Counted from the stretch's first letter, positions 36,524 through 46,480 are shown. The stretch: DNA of 64,000 nucleotides from an uncultured bacterium (GCA_905214715.1 CAJMMT010000003.1:120681-184680), one strand, 5' to 3'. Program-made: numbers and translations. The notes: generated from the letters alone by a model not told the origin.

Positions 36524-37621
36524 TCAGCGTACCGGCTTTACTTTCATGCCGGGTCTTACCGACATCAATGCGTCGGTAACATAGCGTTGACCGGGTTTTA
36601 TACCGCTCTCCACAATCCTCAACGAATCGCGATATACCTCTCCGACCTTCACAGGCGTATAGACTATATTGTCGGAGTCGTTTACGACATACAGATACTT
36701 ACCGAGCTGGTCTGTCTGCAGCGAGGCATCGCGCACCATGACGGCTTTAGGCTCGAATCCATAAGGAAGCGATACAGTAACGAACATACCGCTTTTAAGC
36801 TCGCCGTGATTATTGGGTACGTCGCCTTTAAGCAACAATGTACCTGTGTTGGAATCTACCGACGGCGCCTCGAACACGAGATCGGCCGTATAATCGTGAG
36901 GCAACGATGTGTTGAACTTGATCGGCACCTTACGGTAAGCCACATTGGCAAGCCCTCCTTTCATGCCGAGCATCTGTTCGTATTGGGCGTCTTCGACACG
37001 GAACTCCGCCGAGAAAGCGGAATTGTCGGTTATCTTGGCGAGAACCGCCCCCTGGTTCACATAGGCTCCGACTTTCAGATCTCCGCCGGTAATATACCCG
37101 GATATCGGGGCTTTTACCGTGCAATATGAAAGATTGGTGCGCGCGATAGAGAGATCAGCCGTGGCATTGAGTATGGCGGCCTGAGACTGTTTCTTGTTGG
37201 ATTCCGCCTGAACTACATCCATTTTGCTTACGGCATCGCTCTCCAGAGCTTTCTTCATGGCCTCATATTGACGCGAATAGTAGTCATATTGGCTACGCGC
37301 CGTCTCGAGCGAAGCCTCGGCCTGCCGTACGGCATCCTGATATTTCGTCGCCTCAATGGAGTATAAGGTCTGGCCTTTGCTGACAAACTGGCCATCCTTG
37401 AAATACTGTTTAAGCAACTGGCCGTCCACACGACCTATCACATCGGCCCATTCTTTGGCTACGAGTTCGCCGGGATAAGTCTTTACAAGGGTAACGGAGT
37501 CGACCAAAGGCTCTGAAACCTTCACCGACATAACCTCATCGGTGGAATCATTCTGTTTTTTCTGACTGCAACCGGCCACGCAAAGCAACGCCGGTATAAT
37601 ATACAAACAGTAATATCTCAT
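36524..37621 (-). CDS. RND efflux periplasmic adaptor (membrane fusion protein)
   Basis: This 365-residue adaptor has a lipoprotein signal (MRYYCLYIIPALLCVAGC, cysteine 18). A biotinyl-lipoyl-like segment occurs in two halves (VDGQLLKQYFKDGQFVSKGQ and APISGYITGGDLKVGAYVNQ), separated by a coiled-coil hairpin (AVRQAEASLETARSQYDYYS). A beta-barrel and membrane-proximal domain complete the protein (SGMFVTVSLPYGFEPKAVMV). It bridges the RND pump and the TolC-like channel across the periplasm. It lies 24 bases after the channel gene and 86 before the pump gene. Confidence 0.94.
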   Translation of the reverse strand: MRYYCLYIIPALLCVAGCSQKKQNDSTDEVMSVKVSEPLVDSVTLVKTYPGELVAKEWADVIGRVDGQLLKQYFKDGQFVSKGQTLYSIEATKYQDAVRQAEASLETARSQYDYYSRQYEAMKKALESDAVSKMDVVQAESNKKQSQAAILNATADLSIARTNLSYCTVKAPISGYITGGDLKVGAYVNQGAVLAKITDNSAFSAEFRVEDAQYEQMLGMKGGLANVAYRKVPIKFNTSLPHDYTADLVFEAPSVDSNTGTLLLKGDVPNNHGELKSGMFVTVSLPYGFEPKAVMVRDASLQTDQLGKYLYVVNDSDNIVYTPVKVGEVYRDSLRIVESGIKPGQRYVTDALMSVRPGMKVKPVR

Positions 37622-37645
37622 GGCATATCTGTCTAAGTTTCGTAA

Positions 37646-39145
37646 TCAATATCCTCCCCCTATAGCCTCGTACAATGTAATGGCGGCCTGCAGGGTATTG
37701 GCCTTGTAGGCGGCGAGTGTGTTTTCCTGTTCGAGCACATTTATCTGCGCGTCGGTAACATTGGAAAACTGTGTCAGACCCCGTTTATACAGATCTACGG
37801 CAAGTGTGAGGCTTTCCTTTCCGGCCTCAAGCAATTCCAACTGTATCCCTATGGCATCGCGGGCTCCTTCGAGCCGCGCTATCGCGGTATTGACTTCCTG
37901 CACGGCGTTGAGCACCGTCTGGTTGTAGTCGTCCACAGCCTGCTCCATGGCGGCTTTGGCTTCGGCTACGGCCGCCTTACGGGCAAATCCTTCGAAGACA
38001 GTCCAGCTGAGCTGAGGTGCAATCATATATCCAAGGCTGTTGCTTTTAAAAAGATTGCCCGGCTTATGCGATTGTGTGAAACCTCTGGCGGTGAGCGAAA
38101 GCGTAGGTAAAAATTCTTTTTTCGACACCCCGACGTTGGCGGCCGCAACCGCAAGCTGCTGTTCGGCTGCCAGAATATCGGGACGCCGCCTCAGCAAGTC
38201 GGCCGGTACACCTACCGCCGGTTGCGCGAGCAATATCGGCAACGGGACATCAGAGGTACAGTATTTTTCGATTTCCTCGGGATACGTGCCGCAAAGAACC
38301 GCAAGAGAATTTTTGGCTACGGCTACATCGCTTTTGAGCGTAGGTATACTGGCTTTGGTAGAGAGATATGTTTCCCGCGACTGAGTGACTTCGAGTTTGT
38401 TGCCGAGACCGCATTCCATTCTTGCGCGTGTCATGTCTACAATCTTTTCCTGATTCCCGATGTGCTCCTCGGCTATGGCAAGTTGTGTCTGTGCCAGTCG
38501 AAGTGTTATATATGCTTTGGCAACGTTTGCCGACAATGCTATCTGGGCGGCGACATAATCGGCTTCCGAAGCGGCCACATCCGCTTCTCCGGCCTTGCTG
38601 CGGGCATATACACGCCCGAACACATCTATTTCCCAACTGACGTCAAGACCCAGGCCTATATAATCATCTGTATATGCCCTGGAATATTCGGGGCCGGTCT
38701 CGCCCGAAGATCTTGTTCTTGTGTACCCCGCTGTCAATCCTATGGTAGGATACCATGCCGACCGCACCTGCTGCAGATTGGCCTTGGCGGTCTCTATACG
38801 GGTATATGCCGATTTAAGGTTGAAATTATTCTTTTCCGCCAATTGTATCAGTTCGTTGAGAGCAGCATCGTCGAATTGCTTCCACCAGAGGTCTTCCGCA
38901 GGCAGCGTTTGTTTCAGGCCTTCTTCATATCGCCATTCGGCGGGCAGCCGGCTCGCAAGATATTTATCGGCCATCCCGGTTACCGGTTTAAGACGTGCCG
39001 AACCGGCCGGATAAATTATATCCTGCCGTATATTTTCCTTGGAAGAGAGTGATTCGACATCGGGACCATTATCGGGAACGTCAGCCATTCCCGACAACGG
39101 GAACAGCAGCAACGCTACAACCGGGTTAATAATCTTACAGTTCAT
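37646..39145 (-). CDS. TolC-like outer membrane efflux channel (NodT-type)
   Basis: I chose the ATG at 39145 (MNCKIINPVVALLLFPLSGM) because it gives a signal peptide; the frame's first ATG at 39193 would run through a hairpin. The mature protein has duplicated outer-membrane-efflux halves with long helices (AEKNNFNLKSAYTRIETAKA; DVAASEADYVAAQIALSANV; then AAVAEAKAAMEQAVDDYNQT) and the family phrase GVPADLLRRRPDILAAEQQL. It forms the exit duct of the tripartite pump. It is the first gene of the operon, unlike many systems where the adaptor comes first. Confidence 0.93.
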   Translation of the reverse strand: MNCKIINPVVALLLFPLSGMADVPDNGPDVESLSSKENIRQDIIYPAGSARLKPVTGMADKYLASRLPAEWRYEEGLKQTLPAEDLWWKQFDDAALNELIQLAEKNNFNLKSAYTRIETAKANLQQVRSAWYPTIGLTAGYTRTRSSGETGPEYSRAYTDDYIGLGLDVSWEIDVFGRVYARSKAGEADVAASEADYVAAQIALSANVAKAYITLRLAQTQLAIAEEHIGNQEKIVDMTRARMECGLGNKLEVTQSRETYLSTKASIPTLKSDVAVAKNSLAVLCGTYPEEIEKYCTSDVPLPILLAQPAVGVPADLLRRRPDILAAEQQLAVAAANVGVSKKEFLPTLSLTARGFTQSHKPGNLFKSNSLGYMIAPQLSWTVFEGFARKAAVAEAKAAMEQAVDDYNQTVLNAVQEVNTAIARLEGARDAIGIQLELLEAGKESLTLAVDLYKRGLTQFSNVTDAQINVLEQENTLAAYKANTLQAAITLYEAIGGGY

Positions 39146-39158
39146 AGTGTACAACTTT

Positions 39159-39201
39159 AAAAATAAAAACTCCCGTCGCGAACAAAAGTTCACAACGGGA
39201 G
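39159..39201 (-). terminator. Terminator-like hairpin just before the efflux operon (possible attenuator)
   Basis: On the minus strand CTCCCGT pairs with ACGGGAG (39195-39201 with 39170-39176), enclosing a second stem GAAC/GTTC with loop TTTT, and is followed by TTTTTATTTTT. It ends about 14 bases before the channel gene's ATG. A TATTATTG element lies just upstream on the minus strand, so the hairpin would lie in the operon's leader. Confidence 0.65.
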
Positions 39202-39373
39202 ATACAATAATAAAAGTCTTACGGAGCTATCTTAAGGCTTGGGAAAGGAGAAATGTTATAGTAAGTGCAGATGGTATTTGTGCTTTTTACCGTTACCCGT
39301 ATGCTATCTCTGAGGACACCCGGGACGCGTAGCTCCGGCAGAACAAAATGGACATTTACTTTTTGCGTAAACT

Positions 39374-40045
39374 CTAAAAAATATATCCAAGACCAATGCT
39401 GACGCGATACTCGTGCATCTTCGCATCGGTCTTTATAATATCAAGTAAACCGAAAGCTCCTGTAACATCAATACGGAAGCGGTCTATAATTATAGCAGCT
39501 CGTATATCCCACGCCACATCAAAGCGACGCATCAGTGTTTTATACATATCTTCTTCAAATATCTCGGTCTGGTCTTCATCCACCTTGGTCCGCGCGAAAA
39601 ATCCCATAATAGGCTCTGGTCCCGCAGAGAGAAAGAAACTGCCACGTTTGAGGACATCAAATTTATATCCCGCTGTCAATGGCATTCGCAAACCTATTTT
39701 CCGAACTGGCGGGTCATAGGTTTTTGAGGGTTCCAATGGTGTGCCCGCTCCAATGGTAACATTATCGTAGCTGTAGTTATCTATAAATAAGCGCACACCG
39801 GGTTCAAAGAAAAAGTTGTTACCAATCAGCATCATATAATCTGCTCCGAAACTTACACCGCTACCAGACTTAAACATCTTGAATGAACCGTTTGCCAGTT
39901 TCCATTTCCCCGGGATGGATTTATCGTATGCTATGGTCACAGTCCAATGGTTGCGGTCGGAAGGTAAGATATCTCCGTCAAGGGCCTGTGCATTAACGGG
40001 AAAAATGGAACATGCGATTATGAGTAAGAGGATAATCCGTTTCAT
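39374..40045 (-). CDS. Outer membrane beta-barrel protein
   Basis: This 223-residue protein has a signal peptide (MKRIILLLIIACSIFPVNAQA). Amphipathic strands ending in aromatics follow throughout: WTVTIAYDKSIPGKW, FGADYMMLIGNNFFFEPGVR, RMPLTAGYKFDVLKRGSFFL and the last strand RVSIGLGYIF, whose terminal Phe fits BAM recognition. It resembles the porin-like OMP_b-brl families of Bacteroidota. No specific function can be assigned. It may be cotranscribed with, or terminated before, the efflux operon 228 bases downstream. Confidence 0.75.
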   Translation of the reverse strand: MKRIILLLIIACSIFPVNAQALDGDILPSDRNHWTVTIAYDKSIPGKWKLANGSFKMFKSGSGVSFGADYMMLIGNNFFFEPGVRLFIDNYSYDNVTIGAGTPLEPSKTYDPPVRKIGLRMPLTAGYKFDVLKRGSFFLSAGPEPIMGFFARTKVDEDQTEIFEEDMYKTLMRRFDVAWDIRAAIIIDRFRIDVTGAFGLLDIIKTDAKMHEYRVSIGLGYIF

Positions 40046-40198
40046 AATTTAATTTACGATGTTTTTTGCCGCTATGTATATCGTTATGTATATTTTAAGG
40101 CGAGTATAAGCAAAAAAATGTCATGGAATGGTGGAGCCAATCCATATGCAAATTTAGCCAAAATATCCAAGGCCAACGCTATAATTGTTGGAAATTAG

Positions 40199-40416
40199 GC
40201 ACCTCATCGCCCTGTTGCTATCAAGAACAACGGTGAAGTATATGTGAGGACTGGAAGTAGCGGCACTCTCGCTACGGATATAACCCGAGCATAACCCAAC
40301 CACAGATAGCCGCAAAGACAGGGTTCTCAACCCGCAAGGTCAATAGATTTATTTCTGCACTCAGGGATAAAGAAAAGATTGTCCGTATTGGTAAAAACAA
40401 AGGTGGTCATTGGTAA
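40199..40416 (+). pseudogene. Remnant of an AlbA_2-domain / winged-helix ATP-binding protein gene
   Basis: Two fragments remain in different frames. 40199-40297 reads APHRPVAIKNNGEVYVRTGS, then SGTLATDITRA and stop, resembling the strand near the end of the AlbA_2 (Schlafen-like) domain. From about 40279 another frame reads YNPSITQPQIAAKTGFSTRK, then VNRFISALRDKEKIVRIGKN, ending KGGHW and TAA at 40414-40416, a typical C-terminal winged helix of the same protein family. The long middle region normally between them is missing, so a deletion plus frameshift has occurred. No intact copy is in the window. Confidence 0.65.
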
Positions 40417-40768
40417 ATCAATGACTGGAACATATGATTGAGGTCTTTAAAAGAGGCATAAGAATAATTACTTTGATCAGTAGCTATTCAGCCTGTTTTT
40501 ATATTCCACGATACATTACTCTGATAATGAAATCATTCCCCAATCAATAGGAATGAAACGACATATCACGCGGAGCGTCGTGCTACAAGGCGCAACGTTG
40601 AATCCGTATCATATTCCGAACAATGATGGAAGAGTATTTCAAGATTCATACCTCAGGCCCGACAAACTAAGAGAGTTTACTTAAAAAAACTTACGATATT
40701 TTTGCAATCATTTAAAACATTTAGCTAAATTGCGAAAGTTTTAAAATTATTAACAAAATCATATTGTT
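40417..40768 (+). other. Spacer between decayed genes, with a possible promoter
   Basis: A 42-codon open stretch (ATG at about 40551, MKRHITRSVVLQGATLNPYH) ends in TAA near 40682 and may be another gene fragment, but I recognise nothing in it. TATTTTTG at 40697-40704 fits the -7 consensus and GTTT lies 18 bases upstream, so the following gene probably has its own promoter. No hairpin of note. Confidence 0.35.
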
Positions 40769-41211
40769 ATGAGAACAAGAATTACACTACTCATCTTCTT
40801 GCTATGCTGTCTCCTTTCCAGAAGAGCGATAGCCGAAACCACCAACGTCTCAAAGGAGGACGCGTTCACAATAGCGCAAAACCAATTCATCGACAAAGAT
40901 GTTGATTACTACATACTTCAAGACAATAACGAAAGGACATGGACAATCTATGTGGATGCTGAACCCATGAAAGGATGGTCTCATGACGTTTATCTATTGG
41001 GCATTCCCAAGTACGCGGAGCAGCTCCTGACAATTCACGTATTACAATATCATCCATAGAAAATGGAGCTGTTGTCGCCGATGGGTCATCAACAAAGGGA
41101 GAATCGGAGATTCTCGTCAATATTCAGAATTGTAATGGGGGCATTTACGTTGTTACATACTTCATAGATGACATAATTGTAGATTCTCGAAAAATAACCA
41201 TTGTAAAATAA
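40769..41211 (+). pseudogene. Small secreted protein gene apparently split by a frameshift
   Basis: The first frame (40769-41059) has a signal peptide (ITLLIFLLCCLLSRRAIA) and then VSKEDAFTIAQNQFIDKDVD, followed by YYILQDNNERTWTIYVDAEP, reminiscent of propeptide or inhibitor-like domains of C10 peptidases. It ends in an out-of-character tail (YAEQLLTIHVLQYHP). The next frame continues sensibly to TAA at 41209-41211 (DNSRITISSIENGAVVADGS, then NIQNCNGGIYVVTYFIDDII, IVDSRKITIVK). One lost base near 41025 would join them. It may be a true mutation or an assembly error. The function is unknown. Confidence 0.55.
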
Positions 41212-41266
41212 AACTAACCAACTCAACCGCACTATTGCCACCTTAAACACGGACAATAGTGCGGTT

Positions 41267-42816
41267 ATGAACTTACATTACAGAATGGGCAAACATATTT
41301 ATATTATAATTATTAGCATAGTTTTCAATTTCTTACAACTATCCGCTCGGAAGTATGACTGCGTGCGTTTAGACGATTTATCGAAAACTTCAAATGGAAA
41401 GAATGTAATCTCTCTTCGGGATTCATATGTACATGACGCTGCCGTCAGTTTGGAGATTCTTCCCCGGAATGCGAGGGTTATGAAACCAACCCGTTCAGAG
41501 GTGAGATATAAAGATATTACTTTAGTTCAACCGGGAACTCTTGCATCCGTGCTTGGCGATGAGATAAATGACATCGACTCACTTGTAGTACGCGGTCCAA
41601 TCAATGCGGATGATTTCCATACTATATGGAGCAGCAGCTTCTACGGAGGGCTGTCTGTTGCCAACCTTGAATATGCGCAGATAGCAGGCAATCGAATACC
41701 CAAAAATGCTTTTTGGTATCAATCGGAGCAATATACTCCAGGTTCGGAGTATATTGACTGTATTCCTCTTCGCAGAATCATACTTCCCCAGGGGTTGGTA
41801 GAGATAGGTGAGGCGGCATTCTGTTATGCCATTGGTCTCGAAGATGTAAATTTACCATCTTCTTTAAGGGCAATCAATAAAAGATCATTTTCGGACTGCA
41901 TCAGCTTGAATGTCAATCCACTTGTTATTCCCGAAGGAGTGGAAGAAATTGGGCATATGGCATTCGTCAATTGTAAATCATTGACCGGCAAAGTTATACT
42001 GCCAACAACCTTGAAAAAAATCAATAGCGGCGCATTCTTCTCAACTAAAATTACTGAATGTAATTTCCCCGAAGGGTTGAAGGAAATCGGTGATGCCGCT
42101 TTCTATGCAACTCGTTTAAAAGAAGCGATATTGCCAAATTCATGTCAATCTCTTTCCGGAGGTGATCATTTTGCGTTGAACTATGAACTCAAAAAGGTTC
42201 GTTTTCCTGAAGGATTGACAATAATCCCGATAAGTTTCGTAGATAACTGTATCGAACTTACAGAGTTTATTATGCCGAACAGCATTGAAAAAATTGAAGA
42301 AAGAGCCTTCTGGCAGTGTGGTAAGCTGCAAGAACTTCAACTTTCATCGAACTTGAAATCGATAGGACTTGAAGGCCTATACTATTAAAGGATTAGAAAC
42401 GATCTCTCTTCCTTCTACATTAGAAACTCTTGGTGCCGAAAGTTGCGAATGCTGGAAAAACGTAAAAAGTATATACTGTGCAGCTCAAATACCACCAACT
42501 TGCATAAACAGCGAGCTTAAATCCCGGATGGGCTCCATTTGGGAAATATGGTGATGACTTTATAAACCGCACCCCACAGGATACTCCTGTATATGTGCCT
42601 GTCGGTTCTGCTGATTTATACCGAAATACATGGGGATGGGACTATTTCACAAATTTCATAGAAACCGATGATTTCAGTTCAGCGGAAGAGATCGATTACT
42701 CGAGATTCAATCCGGAAGATGATGCTTATTACGATTTATCCGGTCATATAGTGGATAATCCAATTGATAACAATATCTATATACTAAAAGGAAAGAAAAT
42801 CCTATACAGACACTAA
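41267..42816 (+). pseudogene. BspA-like leucine-rich repeat protein gene broken by two frameshifts
   Basis: The first frame (41267-42388) encodes a signal-like N-terminus and at least six LRR_5 units (LVEIGEAAFCYAIGLEDVNL, VEEIGHMAFVNCKSLTG, LKEIGDAAFYATRLKEAILP, IEKIEERAFWQCGKLQELQL). It then stops. The next frame continues the repeat (AYTIKGLETISLPSTLETLG). A third gives the usual BspA end: PFGKYGDDFINRTPQDTPVY, then VPVGSADLYRNTWGWDYFTN, followed by a tail ending YILKGKKILYRH. Each break is repaired by removing one G, in GAAGGCC near 42374 and in ATGGGC near 42530. Intact homologues are surface proteins binding host matrix; this copy is probably dead, unless the breaks are sequencing errors. 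Confidence 0.8.
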
Positions 42817-42958
42817 GAGAATGTTTGGGGTATTATTTATGGGATGCTCTCGGAGGTGGTACTTATCCCCTATGTTATAGTTCGCCTCTCTAAAAGTCGG
42901 TTTATTTCGGAGGGATAAATTGAATTTCACTTACATATACCTTTATATCCGATATATC

Positions 42959-43008
42959 AAAACAAACCTTCCCTAACTGCCGGGTGGCAGTTAAGGAAGG
43001 TTTGTTTT
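42959..43008 (-). terminator. Terminator of the zinc-ribbon protein gene
   Basis: The arms 42959-42981 and 42986-43008 form a 23-base stem with one mismatch and a GGGT loop. On the minus strand the 3' side ends in GGTTTGTTTT. It starts 26 bases after the stop of the gene at 43034. Confidence 0.9.
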
Positions 43009-43033
43009 AGGTTTGTTTTACCGAGAGATTGAG

Positions 43034-43858
43034 TTACTCTTCGGTTTTCTTTGTGCGTATCGGACGTTTTTTCGCAGGCGCCTGCTCCACTACCGGTTCC
43101 TCTATGCCGGCCAGTGCGGAGTCTATCATGATTCGGCCGCAATATTCGCATACAATCACCTTCTTGTGCATGCGTATCTCAAGCTGACGCTGAGCCGGGA
43201 TGCGGTTGAAGCAACCTCCGCAGGCATTGCGCTGAACGGTCACGATACCGAGACCATTATGAGCATTCTTCCTTATGCGCTTGAAAGCGGCCAGGGTGCG
43301 CTGGTCATCTATACCGCTTTCTATCTCTTTGGCCTCTTCGCGCAAACGCTCTTCCTCGTGGCGGGTCTCCGATATAATCTCGGCAAGTTCCTGCTTTTTC
43401 TCTTCGAGAATATGTGTACGGTCGGTCAGGTCCTCCTCGCAACGGGCTATCTCTCCCTCTTTTTCAGCGATGCGCGCCAGAGCCTCGTTCATCTTCTTCT
43501 TGGCAAGCTGGATTTCGAGATTCTCAAACTCCTTTTCTTTCTCAAGGAAGATATACTCGCGGTTGTTCTGCACATTGTTTATCTGAGACTCGTAGTTGGC
43601 GATTTTCATCTCGCGGTTAGCTATGTCGCCCTTCTTGTCGTTGATAAAAGAATTGAGATCGGCTATCTCATCCTTATATTTCTGAATACGGGTCTGGAAC
43701 ATCACCAGCTCGTCTTCAAGGTCCTTGACTTCATCGGGAAGCTCGCCGCGGACTATCTTGATGCGGTCTATCTCAGAAAGGAGTGTCTGCAGCTTGTAGA
43801 GTGCCTTCAGGCGTTCTTCAACACTGCGTTCTTTGTCTGCTTTCTTTTCAGTTGCCAT
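43034..43858 (-). CDS. C4-type zinc-ribbon coiled-coil protein (COG1579)
   Basis: This 274-residue cytoplasmic protein consists of a long antiparallel coiled coil (about residues 10-190, for example LEDELVMFQTRIQKYKDEIA) and a zinc ribbon with two Cys pairs, NACGGCFNRI and VIVCEYCGRI, near residues 212-242. The tail is basic (PAKKRPIRTKKTEE). The family (CT398/Cj0706-like) is widespread; some members bind sigma-54 or nucleic acids, but the role here is unproven. It lies after the nif3-like gene on the same strand (67 bases), probably the same transcript. Confidence 0.9.
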   Translation of the reverse strand: MATEKKADKERSVEERLKALYKLQTLLSEIDRIKIVRGELPDEVKDLEDELVMFQTRIQKYKDEIADLNSFINDKKGDIANREMKIANYESQINNVQNNREYIFLEKEKEFENLEIQLAKKKMNEALARIAEKEGEIARCEEDLTDRTHILEEKKQELAEIISETRHEEERLREEAKEIESGIDDQRTLAAFKRIRKNAHNGLGIVTVQRNACGGCFNRIPAQRQLEIRMHKKVIVCEYCGRIMIDSALAGIEEPVVEQAPAKKRPIRTKKTEE

Positions 43859-43925
43859 ATATTATTTATTTTAAACAGTTGCTAATTCTCCCTCTACCCC
43901 ACATTCCGGATTTGAAAACCGCCAA

Positions 43926-44714
43926 TCAGCAGATGGCCACCGGACTTACCTCATGCTCGGCGAAACATACCAGACAATCTGGATACTTCTGCCTGATTAC
44001 CTTGGAAAAAATCTTCATCGAGCATAATTCGCTTTCGTAATGGCCTATATCGGCCAACAGCAAATCAAGACCATAGGTGGTGAAGTCATGATATTTCAGG
44101 TCTCCTGTTACATACACATCGGCATTCTCGGCCAGAGCATCGGTTATGAATCCACCTCCGGCACCACCGCATACCGCTACCTTACGCACCACGATCTGCG
44201 GAGACTGCGAACTGTAGCGCAACGCCTTGACACCGAAATTATCTTTCAGCTTGCGCAGAAACTCCATCTTGGGCGTAGGTGATATGTCGCCTAAAACACC
44301 AAGACCGGTATCGCTGCCGGGCGCATCGGGACGCAACGGACGCAGATTGCACATATTGAGTGTATGTGCGATCTCGGCGCTGACACCATCGCTTGCGGCA
44401 TCAAGGTTTGTGTGAGCCGAATATATGGCGATACCGCTTTTTATGGCCTCGGCCACGATACGTTCCGTCGATGTGGAACCGGTAAGATGCTTAAGGCCTT
44501 TGAAAATAAGGGGATGATGACTTACTATCAGATTGCATTCCCTCTCTTTGGCCTCATTCAGAATATCTTCGGTTACATCAAGACACACCAAGACCGCGCT
44601 TACAGGCATTTCAGGGTCTCCGACCTGCATTCCTGCGTTATCGTAAGATTCCTGAAGCGAGAGCGGAGCCACCTCTTCGATGGCAGCCGCTATTTCTTTG
44701 ACTTTAATCTTCAC
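43926..44714 (-). CDS. Nif3-like dinuclear metal centre protein (GTP cyclohydrolase I type 2 family)
   Basis: The frame is open from 44744, but I chose the GTG at 44714 ([20 protein letters not shown]), which overlaps aspS by 11 bases and gives the conserved N-terminus with [13 protein letters not shown]. Metal ligands are visible in [13 protein letters not shown] (His pair), in [14 protein letters not shown] and in DIGHYESE. With 262 residues it is the short form lacking the inserted PII-like domain. The hexameric family has been linked to metal storage, NIF3 chaperoning and FolE2-like annotations; its reaction is unsettled. Confidence 0.9.
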   Translation of the reverse strand: MKIKVKEIAAAIEEVAPLSLQESYDNAGMQVGDPEMPVSAVLVCLDVTEDILNEAKERECNLIVSHHPLIFKGLKHLTGSTSTERIVAEAIKSGIAIYSAHTNLDAASDGVSAEIAHTLNMCNLRPLRPDAPGSDTGLGVLGDISPTPKMEFLRKLKDNFGVKALRYSSQSPQIVVRKVAVCGGAGGGFITDALAENADVYVTGDLKYHDFTTYGLDLLLADIGHYESELCSMKIFSKVIRQKYPDCLVCFAEHEVSPVAIC

Positions 44715-46461
44715 GAATATCGAGTTTGAGCTGAAGCTCCTCAAGCTGAGCGGGGTCGAGAGGAGAAGGCGACTCGTTCATCACATCACGGCCCGAGTTG
44801 TTCTTCGGGAACGCGATAACATCTCTGATTGTATCAAGACCGGCAACGATAGATACGAAACGGTCGAATCCGAGGGCGAGACCACCGTGAGGGGGAGCTC
44901 CATACTTGAAAGCATCCATAAGGAAACCGAACTGTTCCTGAGCCCTTTCTTTGGTGAATCCCAGTAATTCGAACATAAGATCTTGTGTCTCGGCGTCATG
45001 TATACGTATGGATCCACCGCCAAGTTCCGTACCGTTGACAACAATATCGTATGCCGTAGCACGTGCGCGTCCGGTATCGGTCTTGAGTATGGAAATGTCT
45101 TCCGGATTGGGAGCTGTGAAGGGATGGTGCATGGCATAGTAACGCTGTGTTTCCTCATCCCACTCGAAAAGAGGGAAGTCCACTATCCACAGGCAGGCGA
45201 ACTTATTCTTATCGCGGAGACCGAGACGGCTGCCCATTTCAAGACGCAGTTCACAAAGCTGCTTGCGGGTCTTCATGGCCGGACCGGTCATTACGAGAAG
45301 CAGGTCGCCGGGACGGGCACCGGCTTTCTCGCCCCATGCCTTAAGCTCATCTTCGGTATAGAATTTTCCAACGGAACTCTTCACGCTTCCATCCTGTTCG
45401 AACTTGACATATATGAGACCTTTGGCACCAATCTGCGGACGTTTCACAAAGTTGGTGAGTTCGTCGAGCTGCTTGCGGGTATAACCGGCGCAACCGGGAG
45501 CACATATCGCAACCGTAAGCTCCGCGTCATCCACTACAGAGAAACCATGTCCTTTGGCAAGATCGGTGAGTTCCACAAACTGCATGCCGAAACGCAGGTC
45601 GGGCTTGTCGCTGCCATAAAGACGCATGGCGTCGGCCCATGTCATGCGCTGAAAAGGTTCTGTGAAATCTATACCCTTAACATATTTGAATATATGCTTT
45701 ACAAGCCCCTCGAACATTTCGATTACGTCATCCTGCTCAACGAAGCTCATCTCGCAGTCGATCTGTGTGAACTCAGGCTGACGGTCAGCACGCAGGTCTT
45801 CATCGCGGAAGCATTTCGCAATCTGGAAATAGCGGTCATAACCCGCAACCATCAGAAGCTGCTTGAACAACTGCGGGCTCTGGGGCAAAGCATAGAACTC
45901 TCCGGGATTCATCCTCGAAGGAACCACGAAATCACGGGCACCTTCCGGAGTCGACTTTACCAGAATCGGGGTCTCTATCTCAAGGAATCCTTTCGAATCG
46001 AGATAGCGGCGTATCTCGAATGCCATCTTGTGGCGCAACTCGAGATTGTTCTTCACACAGTTGCGACGCAAATCAAGATAGCGGTATTTCATCCGGAGGT
46101 CATCGCCACCGTCGGAGTTGTCTTCAATGGTAAACGGAGGAACCTTACTCTTGTTAAGAATCTTGACATCCTCAGCTATAATCTCAATGTCGCCTGTGGG
46201 GATAGAGGGGTTTTTACTCGTGCGTTCCTCTACCCTGCCTTTAATCTGCACCACATATTCGCGGCCGAGTTTGTTGGCAATCTCAAAGAGGGCGGGATTT
46301 GCCTCGGAATCAAAGATTACCTGTGTAACTCCATATCTATCACGGATATCAAGGAAGGTCATGCCTCCCATTTTGCGGATTCTTTGTACCCATCCTGCAA
46401 GGGTCGCTTTCGAGCCGGCATCACTGATGCGCAACTCGCCGCAGGTCTTGTCCCTGTACAT
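44704..46461 (-). CDS. aspS: Aspartyl-tRNA synthetase
   Basis: This 585-residue class IIb synthetase begins [19 protein letters not shown] with an OB-fold anticodon domain ([16 protein letters not shown]: [20 protein letters not shown]). Motif 2 is in [20 protein letters not shown], and motif 3 is [16 protein letters not shown]. The bacterial GAD insertion domain lies between residues of about 290 and 410 ([12 protein letters not shown]). It charges tRNA-Asp in the cytoplasm. Whether it also charges tRNA-Asn cannot be told from these motifs. Its own promoter and a structured leader lie upstream; nif3 follows with overlap. Confidence 0.97.
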   Translation of the reverse strand: MYRDKTCGELRISDAGSKATLAGWVQRIRKMGGMTFLDIRDRYGVTQVIFDSEANPALFEIANKLGREYVVQIKGRVEERTSKNPSIPTGDIEIIAEDVKILNKSKVPPFTIEDNSDGGDDLRMKYRYLDLRRNCVKNNLELRHKMAFEIRRYLDSKGFLEIETPILVKSTPEGARDFVVPSRMNPGEFYALPQSPQLFKQLLMVAGYDRYFQIAKCFRDEDLRADRQPEFTQIDCEMSFVEQDDVIEMFEGLVKHIFKYVKGIDFTEPFQRMTWADAMRLYGSDKPDLRFGMQFVELTDLAKGHGFSVVDDAELTVAICAPGCAGYTRKQLDELTNFVKRPQIGAKGLIYVKFEQDGSVKSSVGKFYTEDELKAWGEKAGARPGDLLLVMTGPAMKTRKQLCELRLEMGSRLGLRDKNKFACLWIVDFPLFEWDEETQRYYAMHHPFTAPNPEDISILKTDTGRARATAYDIVVNGTELGGGSIRIHDAETQDLMFELLGFTKERAQEQFGFLMDAFKYGAPPHGGLALGFDRFVSIVAGLDTIRDVIAFPKNNSGRDVMNESPSPLDPAQLEELQLKLDIRED

Positions 46462-46480
46462 ATTATGCTTTTGGTCTCAA

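Noticed and set aside
39374..40045. Treating the beta-barrel protein as a fourth member of the efflux operon
   Set aside because: A terminator-shaped hairpin and 228 bases separate it from the channel gene, and its fold is not part of known RND systems.
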